A stretch of DNA of 29,441 nt. Origin: Lachnospiraceae bacterium (GTDB lineage Bacteria; Bacillota; Clostridia; Lachnospirales; Lachnospiraceae). Below the pieces are notes generated by a model. That model did not search any database. It was given only the letters and a program-made list of their open reading frames with translations, and had not been told where the DNA came from. The DNA is taken from contig CAADTT010000138.1 of NCBI GenBank assembly GCA_900752065.1, forward strand, positions 1 to 29,441. Direction: 5' to 3'. Made by a program: the position numbers and the translations under genes. Each line of letters begins with the position of its first letter. Position 1 is the stretch's first letter. Of this stretch, positions 1 to 8,460 are shown in pieces.

Positions 1-111
1 GCGTGGCAACGTGCCGCAGCAGGACGGATGCTTGCATACGGAATGCAAGGCGCGGTGCAGAGGCGGTAACGAGGAAACTGCGGAGCAGTTTTCGAGTCTA
101 TCAGCGGCGGC
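1..111. other. Non-coding hairpin-rich stretch after the half-hsdS gene
   Basis: No gene is seen here. Three small inverted repeats are visible: GGCA/TGCC (5-8 and 12-15), CTTGCAT/ATGCAAG (31-37 and 43-49) and AAACTGC/GCAGTTT (75-81 and 85-91). The last lies about 20 bases past the stop codon of the minus-strand hsdS fragment and could end its transcript, but no T-run follows it on that strand. The stretch could also be part of a recombination region around the hsdS locus, cut off by the window edge. Confidence 0.45.
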
Positions 112-744
112 TTAGGGGTCGATGTTGGAGACGTCAAGTTCTCCGGACATTAGTTTTGGTAGCAAGGCATTCCTCATAGCTGCTAATCTCTTGTTCTCAA
201 TGCAATTTGAGACGATTTGCAGAATCATCGGAGTTGTAAGATCATCGAAAGCGTCCAAAGTCGAAACATCAGGGAGTAAGACTTCAAAAGCATCATAATC
301 TTTTTTGCCGATATGGATGACTGTTGTTGCAATCTGAGTTTGTTCAATCGCATAAAGCAGAGGCTTTATTGTAAGATAAAGAAATGCTTTTCCTTTTGGA
401 CGCTTATTCTTAAACACGCATACTCGTTGATTTAACCACGCTTCATCATTGCCCCAGATATACGGACGAAACTCGCCGTCCATACCAACAACGATGTCTC
501 CGCGCTGTAACAAATAGCCCTTTTGATGCACTTCGGTAGTGTATGTTGCAAATTGTTGATCCTTCAAGTCGCGGATACGGATGATCGGCTTGCCATTTCC
601 TTCCGAGTTAAATCGTTTAGAAGAAAAAGGTGCACCATAGATAATATTTGCCAATGAATAAATATTGGACTGCTCCCACGATGGGGGCTTTGTGCCACCA
701 AAAGGCTTAAAATCTACAAACCATGAATTATAGAGAGCTTGCAT
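112..744 (-). CDS. hsdS: Type I restriction specificity subunit, C-terminal half only (HsdS fragment)
   Basis: This is a 210-residue partial specificity subunit of a type I restriction-modification complex. The protein starts inside the central conserved region (NSWFVDFKPF, residues 6-15), continues through one target recognition domain (about 20-170, with GDIVVGMDGEF near 83-93), and ends with the conserved distal helix (NKRLAAMRNALLPKL followed by MSGELDV). A full HsdS has two recognition domains and about 400 residues, so the first half is missing. No Shine-Dalgarno sequence precedes the ATG, and the frame stays open upstream only to the hsdR start region. It lies head-to-head with hsdR, 47 bases away. 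This layout fits a silent half-gene used for DNA inversion and phase variation, but simple truncation is possible. The flanking DNA with hsdM and an active hsdS is outside the window. Confidence 0.82.
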   Translation of the reverse strand: MQALYNSWFVDFKPFGGTKPPSWEQSNIYSLANIIYGAPFSSKRFNSEGNGKPIIRIRDLKDQQFATYTTEVHQKGYLLQRGDIVVGMDGEFRPYIWGNDEAWLNQRVCVFKNKRPKGKAFLYLTIKPLLYAIEQTQIATTVIHIGKKDYDAFEVLLPDVSTLDAFDDLTTPMILQIVSNCIENKRLAAMRNALLPKLMSGELDVSNIDP

Positions 745-791
745 TTGATTAAATAAATTATCGTTTTCATTAGAACATAGGAGGTACTTCT

Positions 792-3700
792 ATGCTTTTT
801 ACAGAAGATACGTTTGAACAGGCAGTCATAGAGCTGTTTGTGAATATGGGCTACACTCACATCTATGCCCCGGACATGGATAGGGACTACTCGTCCCCTC
901 TGCTGGATTCCGTCCTGCGGGACAGCATAGTGCGGTTGAACCGCAGCCTGCCGGTGGATGCGATTGAAGAAGCACTTTCTAAGCTGAAAAGCTTTGACAC
1001 CGGAAGTCTGTTGCAAAAGAATGTGGTGTTTATGGACTATCTGCAAAACGGCATCACGGTCAAGTACTTTGTGAAGAGCGAGGAACGCTCATCCATCGTG
1101 CGCCTGATTGATTATGAAAAGCCCGGAAACAACACCTTCTATGTAGTGAACCAGTTCACGTTCCTGGAAAACGGCAACAACCGCCGCCCGGACATTATTC
1201 TGTTTATCAATGGCCTGCCGCTGGTGCTGATGGAGCTGAAAAGCCCCTCCAAGGACGAGGTCGGGGCGGAGAATGCCTATAACCAGATTCGGAATTATAT
1301 GCAGGATATCCCGTCGATATTCTACTATAATGCGATCTGTGTGATCAGTGACCTGTCCACGAATAAGGCTGGAACAATCACCTCCGGGATTGACCGTTTC
1401 ATGGAGTGGAAAATGAAGGATGCAGGCTATGAACATACCGCCTACGCCCAGTTCGATACCTTCTATGAGGGAATGTTTCAGAAAGAACGCTTGCTGGACA
1501 TCCTGAAAAACTTCATTCTTTTCTCTGGAGACGGGCAAAAACCAATCAAGATTCTGGCCGGATACCATCAATATTTTGCCGTGCGCAAGGCCATCGAAAA
1601 AGCAAAACTCGCCACCAGAACTGATGGCAAAGGCGGTGTATTCTGGCACACTCAGGGCAGCGGGAAATCGCTGTCGATGGTATTTTACGCCCATCTGCTG
1701 CAAGAGGCGCTGGACAGTCCGACGATTGTTGTCATGACCGACCGCATTGATCTGGATGACCAACTCTACAGTCAGTTCGCCAAGTGCGCGCCATTCCTGC
1801 GGCAGACGCCGGTTCAGGCTGAGAGTAAGGAGCATCTGAAATCCCTGCTGGACGGCAGGACGGCCAACGGCATCATTTTTACAACCATGTTTAAGTTTGA
1901 GCGTGGAGAGAAGCCGTTATCCGAGCGCCGAAATATCGTCGTGATGGCGGATGAAGCCCACCGGGGCCAGTATGGTTTTGACGAGCGAATTGTTATGACC
2001 GAGAACGACCAGGGCGAAAAGGAAGCCAGAACGGTAGTAGGCAATGCACGGATTATCCATGAGGCGCTGCCAAATGCGACCTTTATCGGATTCACTGGTA
2101 CACCGCTTTCGGCCAAAGACCGCAACACCCGCGAAGTGTTTGGTGATTATATCGATATCTACGATATGACACAGGCTGTGGAGGACGGAGCTACCCGACC
2201 GGTTTATTACGAGAGTCGTGTCGTACATTTGAAGTTGGATAGGAACACGCTGGCATTGATTGATTCCACATATGACATTTTAGAGCAACAGTCCGACGCG
2301 GCAACCATTGAGAAGAGTAAAAAGATGCTGGGGCAGATGGAGAGCGTGCTCGGCGCAGATTCTACGATCCAGTCTCTGTGTGAGGACATTGTGGAGCATT
2401 ACGAGAAATATCGGGCAAATCTGCTGACCGGAAAGGCAATGATCGTGGCCTATTCCCGTCCGATTGCCATGAAGATTTACCGTAAGTTGCTGGAGCTGCG
2501 TCCGGTGTGGAAAGAAAAAATTGGTGTGGTGATGACTGGCGGAAATAATGATCCGGAGGAATGGAAGAAAATTATCGGCACGAAGTCCCATAAGGAAGAG
2601 CTGGCGCGTAAATTTAAGGACAACGATGACTCACTGAAGCTTGCCATTGTGGTAGATATGTGGCTGACTGGTTTTGACGTGCCGTCGCTGGCGACTATGT
2701 ATGTTTACAAGCCGATGCACGGATATAATCTGATGCAGGCCATCGCTCGCGTGAACCGCGTGTTTGAGGATAAAGAAGGCGGCCTGATCGTCGATTATGT
2801 CGGCATAGCCTCGGCATTGAAGGCCGCCATGAAGGAATATACGAAGCGTGACCAGAGTAAGTACGGCGATATGAATATTGCAAAGGTTGCATATCCGAAG
2901 TTTAAGGAAAAGCTACAGGTCTGTAAAGACCTATTGCACGGGTTTGATTTTAGCGGATTCTTCGGCGGCTCTCCGCTTACAATGGCAAAGGCCGTGACTG
3001 GCGGCGTAAACTTTGTACTTGATCCGATTTTCCCGGAGAGGAAGGAACTGTTCCTGAAAGAAGCGCTTTTGTTAAAGCAGTCACATTCCCTGTGCGCCAG
3101 CATGACGACTGACCAGGAGCGGCATGAAGCTGCCTATATGGAGGCTGTCCGTTCCACGGTGATTAAGATCACTTACGGCGGTACTGGAGGAAAGACACTT
3201 TCGCTAAAAGAAATCAATGCGCAGATCAGTGAGCTGCTGAAGGCCAGTATTCAGAGCGAACGCGTGATCAGCCTGTTTGACAGCAAGGCTGCCGGAAAAG
3301 AAAATTTCAGTCTCTTTGATCCGGCTGTGATTGACGAAATCTCCCGGATGAAGGAGAAGAATATTGCAGTCGAGATTTTGAAAAAACTGATGGCCGAGCA
3401 GGTGCATCTATATAAACGGACGAATGTGGTTCAGTCGGAAAAATTCTCCGAGAAGATCGCGCGGCTGATGAATGCTTACTATAACGGTCTGATCACAAAT
3501 GAAGAAGTGATTAAAGAGTTGCAAAAAACAGCACAGGAAATTACCGAGCTGTATCAGAACGGAAAAAGGTTGGGACTGACACAGGAGGAGCTTGCTTTCT
3601 ACGACGCTCTGACAAAGCCGGAAAATATCAAAGACTTTTATCAGAATGACGAGTTGATCGCGCTGACCAGGGAACTGACAGATATGCTGCGGAAGAACCG

Positions 3701-3971
3701 TACCATCGATTGGCAGAAGAAAGAAACGGCCCGTGCGCAGATGCGGAAGATGGTCAAGCGGCTGCTGAAAAAGTACAAGTATCCACCGGAGGATTATTAC
3801 GAGGCAATCAATACCGTGATTAATCAGTGCGAGCTTTGGACGGATCATTACGATGATGTGGAGCATTCTGATCCGACAAATAAAATGACGATCTATCAGA
3901 TAAAATCACAGCCTATGTTGAAGGTTGCAGAAGAATCGGCACCATACGGAAAGGAAGGTTCTTCAGGCTGA
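792..3971 (+). CDS. hsdR: Type I restriction enzyme subunit R (HsdR)
   Basis: This is the motor and nuclease subunit of a type I restriction complex: it translocates unmethylated DNA by ATP hydrolysis and cuts it. At 1059 residues it has full family length. The N-terminal PD-(D/E)xK nuclease shows D134 and E148-L-K150. Superfamily 2 helicase motifs follow in order: Walker A TQGSGKS (287-293), DEAH (387-390), GFTGTPL (433-439), TGFDVP (626-631) and QAIARVNR (649-656). The C-terminal third is helical and charged, as expected for the part that docks on HsdM/HsdS. The start is set by AGGAGGT at 779-785, six bases before ATG. No convincing promoter lies in the 47-base gap to the divergent hsdS fragment, so transcription may have depended on a former upstream operon. 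No frameshift or missing motif was seen. Confidence 0.96.
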   Translation: MLFTEDTFEQAVIELFVNMGYTHIYAPDMDRDYSSPLLDSVLRDSIVRLNRSLPVDAIEEALSKLKSFDTGSLLQKNVVFMDYLQNGITVKYFVKSEERSSIVRLIDYEKPGNNTFYVVNQFTFLENGNNRRPDIILFINGLPLVLMELKSPSKDEVGAENAYNQIRNYMQDIPSIFYYNAICVISDLSTNKAGTITSGIDRFMEWKMKDAGYEHTAYAQFDTFYEGMFQKERLLDILKNFILFSGDGQKPIKILAGYHQYFAVRKAIEKAKLATRTDGKGGVFWHTQGSGKSLSMVFYAHLLQEALDSPTIVVMTDRIDLDDQLYSQFAKCAPFLRQTPVQAESKEHLKSLLDGRTANGIIFTTMFKFERGEKPLSERRNIVVMADEAHRGQYGFDERIVMTENDQGEKEARTVVGNARIIHEALPNATFIGFTGTPLSAKDRNTREVFGDYIDIYDMTQAVEDGATRPVYYESRVVHLKLDRNTLALIDSTYDILEQQSDAATIEKSKKMLGQMESVLGADSTIQSLCEDIVEHYEKYRANLLTGKAMIVAYSRPIAMKIYRKLLELRPVWKEKIGVVMTGGNNDPEEWKKIIGTKSHKEELARKFKDNDDSLKLAIVVDMWLTGFDVPSLATMYVYKPMHGYNLMQAIARVNRVFEDKEGGLIVDYVGIASALKAAMKEYTKRDQSKYGDMNIAKVAYPKFKEKLQVCKDLLHGFDFSGFFGGSPLTMAKAVTGGVNFVLDPIFPERKELFLKEALLLKQSHSLCASMTTDQERHEAAYMEAVRSTVIKITYGGTGGKTLSLKEINAQISELLKASIQSERVISLFDSKAAGKENFSLFDPAVIDEISRMKEKNIAVEILKKLMAEQVHLYKRTNVVQSEKFSEKIARLMNAYYNGLITNEEVIKELQKTAQEITELYQNGKRLGLTQEELAFYDALTKPENIKDFYQNDELIALTRELTDMLRKNRTIDWQKKETARAQMRKMVKRLLKKYKYPPEDYYEAINTVINQCELWTDHYDDVEHSDPTNKMTIYQIKSQPMLKVAEESAPYGKEGSSG

Positions 3972-4036
3972 TGCTGGATGCACTATGACTCAAGGCTTTT
4001 TGTTTATAATTTTTTTATAAAGTTCATAAAATGTTA

Positions 4037-4063
4037 TTAGCACTCACTTAAAACGAGTGCTAA
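4037..4063. promoter_or_regulatory. CIRCE operator (HrcA binding site)
   Basis: A perfect CIRCE inverted repeat: TTAGCACTC (4037-4045), nine-base spacer, GAGTGCTAA (4055-4063). In Firmicutes the HrcA repressor binds this element and releases it on heat or protein-folding stress. It lies about 80 bases upstream of htpG and seven bases before a strong -35 box. It cannot belong to hsdR, which ends before it. Confidence in the element is high; control of htpG is inferred from position. Confidence 0.95.
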
Positions 4064-4070
4064 TTTTCTC

Positions 4071-4099
4071 TTGACATTTCCTGTGCATCGTATTAAACT
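4071..4099 (+). promoter_or_regulatory. Sigma-A promoter of htpG
   Basis: Perfect -35 TTGACA (4071-4076), 17-base spacer and -10 TAAACT (4094-4099); the alternative TATTAA is at 4091-4096. The leader to the start codon would be about 40 bases. The CIRCE element sits directly upstream rather than over the start point. A weaker upstream -10 (TAAAAT, 4027-4032) would place CIRCE at its transcription start, so two promoters are possible. Confidence 0.75.
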
Positions 4100-4145
4100 A
4101 AATCCCAGATAAGAAATCATAAGAAAATTCAAAGGAGTGTTTGCT

Positions 4146-6209
4146 ATGAGCAATCGTACAGGAAGTTTATCGATCAACAGTGAAAACATATTTCCAATCA
4201 TAAAAAAGTGGCTGTATTCTGACCATGACATTTTCGCCCGCGAGTTGGTTTCCAATGGCTGCGATGCGATCACGAAGCTGAAAAAGCTGGAGATGATGGG
4301 CGAGTATACGTTCCCGGAAAAATATAAGGAAAAAGTGGAAGTAATCGTAAATCCGGAAGAGAAGACTCTGAAATTTATCGATACAGGTCTTGGTATGACG
4401 GCGGAGGAAGTGGAAGAATACATTACGCAGATCGCTTTTTCAGGCGCTACCGATTTTCTGGAGAAGTACAAGGATAAAGCGGACAGCGACCAGATCATCG
4501 GTCATTTCGGACTGGGCTTCTACTCTGCATTCATGGTAGCGGACGAAGTGCACATCGATACCCTTTCTTATAAGGAGGGAGCCGCACCTGTGCATTGGGA
4601 GTGCGATGGCGGCACGGAGTACACCATCGCAGACGGAGACAGAACGGCGGTAGGTACAGAGATCACCCTGTTTTTGAATGAAGACAGCCTGGAGTTCTCT
4701 AATGAGTACCGCATGAGAGAGGTTCTGGAGAAATACTGTTCCTTCATGCCGGTAGAGATCTTCCTCTCCAATGCAAATGCAGAGCAGCAGTATGAGACGA
4801 TTGATGAGAGCGAGCTGACGGAAGATGATGTGGTAGTCGAGCACATCCACGAGGAAGCTAAGACCGAGGAGAAGGAAAATGAGAACGGTGAAAAGGAAGT
4901 CGTAGAAATTTCCCCGGCAAAGGATAAAGTGAAGATCAATAAACGTCCGGTATCCATCAGCGACATCCATCCGCTGTGGACAAAGCATCCGAACGAGTGT
5001 ACCGAAGAGGAGTACAGGGAGTTTTACCGCAAGGTATTTCTGGATTACAAGGAGCCGTTGTTCTGGATCCACCTGAACATGGATTATCCGTTTAACTTAA
5101 AGGGAATCCTGTATTTCCCGAAGATCAATACTGAGTATGATTCCATCGAGGGAACCATCAAGCTGTATAACAACCAGGTATTCATCGCAGACAATATCAA
5201 AGAAGTCATTCCGGAATTCCTGATGCTCTTAAAGGGCGTCATCGACTGCCCGGATCTGCCGCTGAATGTATCGAGAAGCGCATTGCAGAATGATGGATTT
5301 GTAAAGAAGATCTCTGATTACATCACGAAGAAGGTGGCGGACAAGCTGTCCGGCATGTGTAAGACAGACAGAGAAAACTATGAGAAATACTGGGACGATA
5401 TCAGTCCGTTTATCAAATTCGGCTGCATCAAGGACAGCAAATTCAGCGACAAGATGATGGATTTCATTCTCTATAAGAATCTGGAGGGAAAGTATCTGAC
5501 CTTCACCGATTTCGTTGCTGAGAATAAGAAAGAGGAACCGGAGGCAGAAGCAGCAGAGGAGACAAAGACAGAGGATGCTGCGGAGAATGAAAAGGAAGAA
5601 GAAAAGCCGAAGACGAAGCTCTACTATGTGACGGACGAGGTACAGCAGAGCCAGTACATCAACATGTTCAAAGAGCAGAGCATGGATGCAGTCATCCTGA
5701 AGCACAACATTGATTCCGCTTTCATCAGCCATGTGGAGCAGAAGCACGATGATGTGAAGTTCCTGCGCATCGATGCCGATGTGACAGAGAGCATGAAGGA
5801 GGAGGTTTCTGAGGAAGAACTGAAGGAGCAGAAGGACACGCTGACAGAGGTATTCCGCAAGGCTCTGGGCAAAGACAAGCTGGAAGTGAAGGTTGAGAAG
5901 CTGAAAAATGAAAACATCTCATCCATGATGACGCTGTCTGAGGAGAGCAGAAGGATGCAGGATATGATGAAGATGTACGGCATGGGCGGCATGGACCCGA
6001 ATATGTTCGGCGGGCAGGAGACGCTGGTGCTGAATGCCAACAACAGGCTGGTTCAGTACATTTTTGAAAATAAGGATTCAGAGCATGTGCCGATGATCTG
6101 TGAACAGCTTTACGATCTGGCGATGCTGAGTCATAAGCAGCTCTCACCGGACCAGATGACAAAGTTTATCACCAGAAGCAATGAAATTCTGGGGTTACTG
6201 GCGAAATAG
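4146..6209 (+). CDS. htpG: Molecular chaperone HtpG (bacterial Hsp90)
   Basis: A 687-residue ATP-dependent cytosolic chaperone of the Hsp90 family. The N-terminal GHKL ATPase shows ARELVSNGCDAITK, DTGLGMT and SGATDFLEKY...QIIGHFGLGFYSAFMV; the middle domain includes FPKINTEYDSIEGTIKLYNNQVFI and LPLNVSRSALQ; the C-terminal dimerization part ends in MTKFITRSNEILGLLAK. ATG at 4146 is chosen over an in-frame GTG at 4137, because that GTG overlaps the AAGGAG ribosome site (4132-4137), which is eight bases from 4146. The protein is longer than E. coli HtpG (624 residues). The excess includes an acidic stretch near residues 235-260 and a Glu/Lys-rich insert at about 458-491, resembling the charged linkers of eukaryotic Hsp90. 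It is preceded by CIRCE and a TTGACA promoter, so HrcA control is likely. Confidence 0.97.
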   Translation: MSNRTGSLSINSENIFPIIKKWLYSDHDIFARELVSNGCDAITKLKKLEMMGEYTFPEKYKEKVEVIVNPEEKTLKFIDTGLGMTAEEVEEYITQIAFSGATDFLEKYKDKADSDQIIGHFGLGFYSAFMVADEVHIDTLSYKEGAAPVHWECDGGTEYTIADGDRTAVGTEITLFLNEDSLEFSNEYRMREVLEKYCSFMPVEIFLSNANAEQQYETIDESELTEDDVVVEHIHEEAKTEEKENENGEKEVVEISPAKDKVKINKRPVSISDIHPLWTKHPNECTEEEYREFYRKVFLDYKEPLFWIHLNMDYPFNLKGILYFPKINTEYDSIEGTIKLYNNQVFIADNIKEVIPEFLMLLKGVIDCPDLPLNVSRSALQNDGFVKKISDYITKKVADKLSGMCKTDRENYEKYWDDISPFIKFGCIKDSKFSDKMMDFILYKNLEGKYLTFTDFVAENKKEEPEAEAAEETKTEDAAENEKEEEKPKTKLYYVTDEVQQSQYINMFKEQSMDAVILKHNIDSAFISHVEQKHDDVKFLRIDADVTESMKEEVSEEELKEQKDTLTEVFRKALGKDKLEVKVEKLKNENISSMMTLSEESRRMQDMMKMYGMGGMDPNMFGGQETLVLNANNRLVQYIFENKDSEHVPMICEQLYDLAMLSHKQLSPDQMTKFITRSNEILGLLAK

Positions 6210-6373
6210 TCATATAATATAAACGGCAGATCATGCGAATGGATATCAGATATAATATTCGAGAAAAAGAAGTATTATGTGCGGTTACGGGCATATTGCA
6301 GCGCGGGAGAAAATAACCAGAAATTATATGGCGTATGGTCAGCAGTAAAATGCAAGGCAACAGAGTAATGCAT

Positions 6374-6415
6374 AAAAAAAGCCGGCAGAGTAGTTTCGTA
6401 TGATTACTCTGCCGG
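6374..6415 (-). terminator. Rho-independent terminator overlapping the end of the DUF5721-like gene
   Basis: An 11-base-pair stem (6382-6392 with 6405-6415) reads CCGGCAGAGTA on the minus strand and is followed by seven T residues there (6374-6380 on the plus strand). The stem includes the last codons and the TAA stop of the minus-strand gene. On the plus strand only a weak AATTT follows, so it is a poor terminator for htpG. The rest of the gap from 6210 holds no recognizable gene. Confidence 0.88.
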
Positions 6416-6898
6416 AATTTCTTTCGCCCGGAAGAATTTCCGCACCATCTCATCCCAGGCGTGTTCCAGAGACTTATCCATAGTGAACAGGTTCAGCGCA
6501 GTTCCCGTCACACAGTGCAGTTCCTTTCCATTATAATGGAGATTCAGATAAAGCCCGGCAACATCGGATGGCATAAGCGAAGTTCCGGATTGACGCAGAA
6601 GCTTTTCGGTATTGGCCGCTGAAAGCTGGAAGACGATTTTGAAACTCAACGGGGTCTTTTTTCCTTTGATGAGTTCCAGACAAAAAGGCCGCATCTGCTT
6701 CCAGTAGGACCAGGGCTGGGAAAATTCCTCATGCTCCAGCTCTTCGGAGGAGTAATAGTTCTTCTGCAGGCGGCCGTCAATAAAAAAAGTGCCGAAGGTA
6801 GTGACAGAAGCCTCCGTGAGATAAAAGCGGTCAAAGGTATCACGCAGCAAAAGCTGTGCCATAAAGCCTCTGACATCTAAAATGTGAAGCGAAATCAT
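6404..6898 (-). CDS. DUF5721-like conserved protein of unknown function
   Basis: A 164-residue soluble protein with no signal peptide or membrane segment. The opening MISLHILDVRGFMAQLLLRD and the later TEASVTTFGTFFIDG resemble a small Lachnospiraceae family I recall as DUF5721; this is memory of the pattern, not a search. The biochemical role is unknown. The C-terminal half has alternating hydrophobic strands (SFKIVFQLS, GLYLNLHYNG, HCVTGTALNLF) that suggest a compact alpha/beta or beta-sandwich fold. GAGGG lies seven bases before the ATG. It is a single-gene unit, divergent from the DegV gene and convergent with htpG, ending in its own terminator. It is likely a stable core-genome gene of the clade. 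Confidence 0.8.
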   Translation of the reverse strand: MISLHILDVRGFMAQLLLRDTFDRFYLTEASVTTFGTFFIDGRLQKNYYSSEELEHEEFSQPWSYWKQMRPFCLELIKGKKTPLSFKIVFQLSAANTEKLLRQSGTSLMPSDVAGLYLNLHYNGKELHCVTGTALNLFTMDKSLEHAWDEMVRKFFRAKEIPAE

Positions 6899-6993
6899 AA
6901 AGAATCCCTCATTTCCAATAATGTTATGTAACTATTTTGCTATCTATATCCCAGTATACACCGAAAAAACCAAAAAGGAAAGAGAAAAACCCT

Positions 6994-7021
6994 TTGCAAA
7001 GTAATATATATATGTTATGAT
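6994..7021 (+). promoter_or_regulatory. Promoter of the DegV-family gene
   Basis: TTGCAA (6994-6999), 16-base spacer rich in TA steps, TATGAT (7016-7021). It predicts a start near 7028 and a leader of about 70 bases. Confidence 0.7.
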
Positions 7022-7052
7022 TATCTAGTAATCGAAACTACATAAGATAATC
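7019..7052. promoter_or_regulatory. Inverted repeat overlapping the degV promoter
   Basis: Perfect eight-base arms GATTATCT (7019-7026) and AGATAATC (7045-7052) with an 18-base loop. The left arm overlaps the -10 box and likely start point. It could be an operator for an unidentified repressor or a weak leader hairpin; the sequence does not decide. Confidence 0.45.
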
Positions 7053-7100
7053 AAAGGATTGCTTTTTGCGTCATAGATAGAAGATGGAGGAATTATTTTC

Positions 7101-7940
7101 ATGAGTTACAGGGTAGTAATAGATAGCTGCGGAGAATTAACGGAGGAAATGAAAAGGAGCGGAAACTTTGTGACGGCATCACTGAGTTTGCTTGTGGATG
7201 AATATACGATCGTGGATGATGAAACCTTTGACCAGGCGGATTTTCTGGCGAAGGTAGCAGCAAGTCCGAACAGTCCTAAGTCCTCCTGTCCATCTCCGGA
7301 AGCCTACCGGGAGGCATATGACTGTGGCGCTGACCACGTTTATGCAGTAACTCTTTCGGCAGAATTGAGTGGTTCCTATAACAGCGCCATGCTTGGGAGA
7401 AACCTGTATCTGGAAGAGCATCCGGATGCAGAGGTTTACGTCTTTAACTCCCGTTCTGCATCGATAGGCGAGACGCTGATCGGCCTGAAGATCCGGGAGT
7501 GTGAAGAGGCAGGGATGTCGTTTAAAGAGGTTGTAGAGACGGTAGAGGCTTATATCGCCGGACAGGATACATGGTTTGTGTTGGAAAATCTCGAGACACT
7601 CAGGAAGAACGGGCGGCTGAGCACTGTAAAGGCTCTGGTAGCGTCAGCCTTGAAGATCCGTCCGGTTATGGGAAGCACCGATGAGGGAACTATCGTCCAG
7701 CTTGATCAGGCGAGGGGAACCAATCGGGCACTTGTAAAGATGGTGGATGCCATTGTGGAGAAAGTGGAGAACCCGGAGGAGAAGATTTTGGCTATTTCTC
7801 ATTGCAACTGCTATGACAGGGCAGTGATGGTGAAGGATGCTTTACAGAAAAAGAGGAAATTCAAGGATGTGATCATTCTGGATACGGCAGGGGTCAGCAG
7901 CATGTATGCAAATGACGGCGGAGTGATCGTAGTGGTTTAA
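7101..7940 (+). CDS. DegV family protein (fatty-acid binding, FakB-like)
   Basis: A 279-residue protein of the DegV/FakB family. Members bind a fatty acid and present it to the FakA kinase, giving acyl-phosphate for phospholipid synthesis. Family features seen are the opening VVIDSCGELTEE, SSCPSPEAYREA (61-72) in place of the usual T-S-Q-P-S loop, TLSAELSGSYNSA (84-96) and the hallmark FVLENLETLRKNGRLS in the middle. Length is typical. GGAGG lies ten bases before ATG. The gene is monocistronic with its own promoter, and no fakA is nearby, so it is probably one of several FakB paralogs. Ligand preference cannot be read from sequence. The membership call is firm; the FakB role is inferred from the family. 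Confidence 0.93.
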   Translation: MSYRVVIDSCGELTEEMKRSGNFVTASLSLLVDEYTIVDDETFDQADFLAKVAASPNSPKSSCPSPEAYREAYDCGADHVYAVTLSAELSGSYNSAMLGRNLYLEEHPDAEVYVFNSRSASIGETLIGLKIRECEEAGMSFKEVVETVEAYIAGQDTWFVLENLETLRKNGRLSTVKALVASALKIRPVMGSTDEGTIVQLDQARGTNRALVKMVDAIVEKVENPEEKILAISHCNCYDRAVMVKDALQKKRKFKDVIILDTAGVSSMYANDGGVIVVV

Positions 7941-7955
7941 AGTTATTTTCGCAGA

Positions 7956-7982
7956 GCAGCCAATCACACGCTGATTGGCTGC
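7956..7982. terminator. Stem-loop after the degV gene
   Basis: A perfect 11-base-pair stem (GCAGCCAATCA, 7956-7966, with 7972-7982) and a five-base loop, starting 16 bases after the stop codon. The position suits a transcript end, but no T-run follows on either strand, so it may act as an RNA-stabilizing 3' hairpin instead. Confidence 0.5.
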
Positions 7983-8024
7983 GTAAGAATACGATTCAAG
8001 TGTGAGCAATTTCATAAAAAGTTC

Positions 8025-8100
8025 GTGCAATTTTCACATTTATATAGTATACTGTTCTTAATAGGAGCGTTGAGGAATAGTTCTTAATGGAACAATTCCT
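8025..8100 (+). promoter_or_regulatory. Promoter and leader hairpin of the small membrane protein gene
   Basis: Likely -10 TATACT (8048-8053), 17 bases from a weak -35 GTGCAA (8025-8030). The leader then forms a hairpin with 11-base arms and one mismatch (8073-8083 with 8090-8100), between the promoter and the AAGGAG site. Whether the hairpin regulates is unknown. Confidence 0.5.
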
Positions 8101-8134
8101 AAGCTTACGAAAGAAAGAGTAAGGAGTGTACGAA

Positions 8135-8389
8135 ATGAGTCAGGCAAAGGTTGACCGTTATAAAGAAGAAAAAAAGAATCGTCAGAAAACGATGAAGAAG
8201 GAAAAGCGTCATGAGTGTGTAATAAAGGCATGTGGTGTCGTGCTGGCTTTGGTGTTGATCGGCTGGGTAGGCTATTCGGGATATAATACTTTTACAAAGG
8301 ACAGCACAGCAGCAGGGAAAACTTACAGCGTAGATACTGCATCTCTGGATGATTTCATGAGCAATCTTCCGGGAGAGGACGCAGAATAA
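8135..8389 (+). CDS. Small single-pass membrane protein, unknown function
   Basis: An 84-residue protein. Residues 1-28 are strongly basic and hydrophilic (many Lys and Arg), then a single hydrophobic helix (about 29-50: VIKACGVVLALVLIGWVGYSGY) and a short acidic tail ending NLPGEDAE. By the positive-inside rule the Lys-rich segment is cytoplasmic and the tail external. No family is recognized with confidence; comparable short membrane proteins are common in Lachnospiraceae. The ATG at 8135 is preferred because AAGGAG (8121-8126) lies eight bases upstream; an in-frame GTG at 8126 would overlap that site. The gene stands alone between its own promoter and a strong terminator, suggesting an independently regulated protein. 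Confidence 0.78.
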   Translation: MSQAKVDRYKEEKKNRQKTMKKEKRHECVIKACGVVLALVLIGWVGYSGYNTFTKDSTAAGKTYSVDTASLDDFMSNLPGEDAE

Positions 8390-8402
8390 CAGGAAAAGAT
8401 TC

Positions 8403-8434
8403 GGCATAGCCAGATGACTGGTTATGCCTTTTTT
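8403..8434 (+). terminator. Rho-independent terminator
   Basis: An 11-base-pair stem (GGCATAGCCAG, 8403-8413, with 8418-8428; one G-T wobble), a four-base loop and six T residues (8429-8434). It ends the transcript of the small membrane protein gene. Confidence 0.93.
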
Positions 8435-8460
8435 CGATGCTTTCGTATGCAAGAAAGCGC

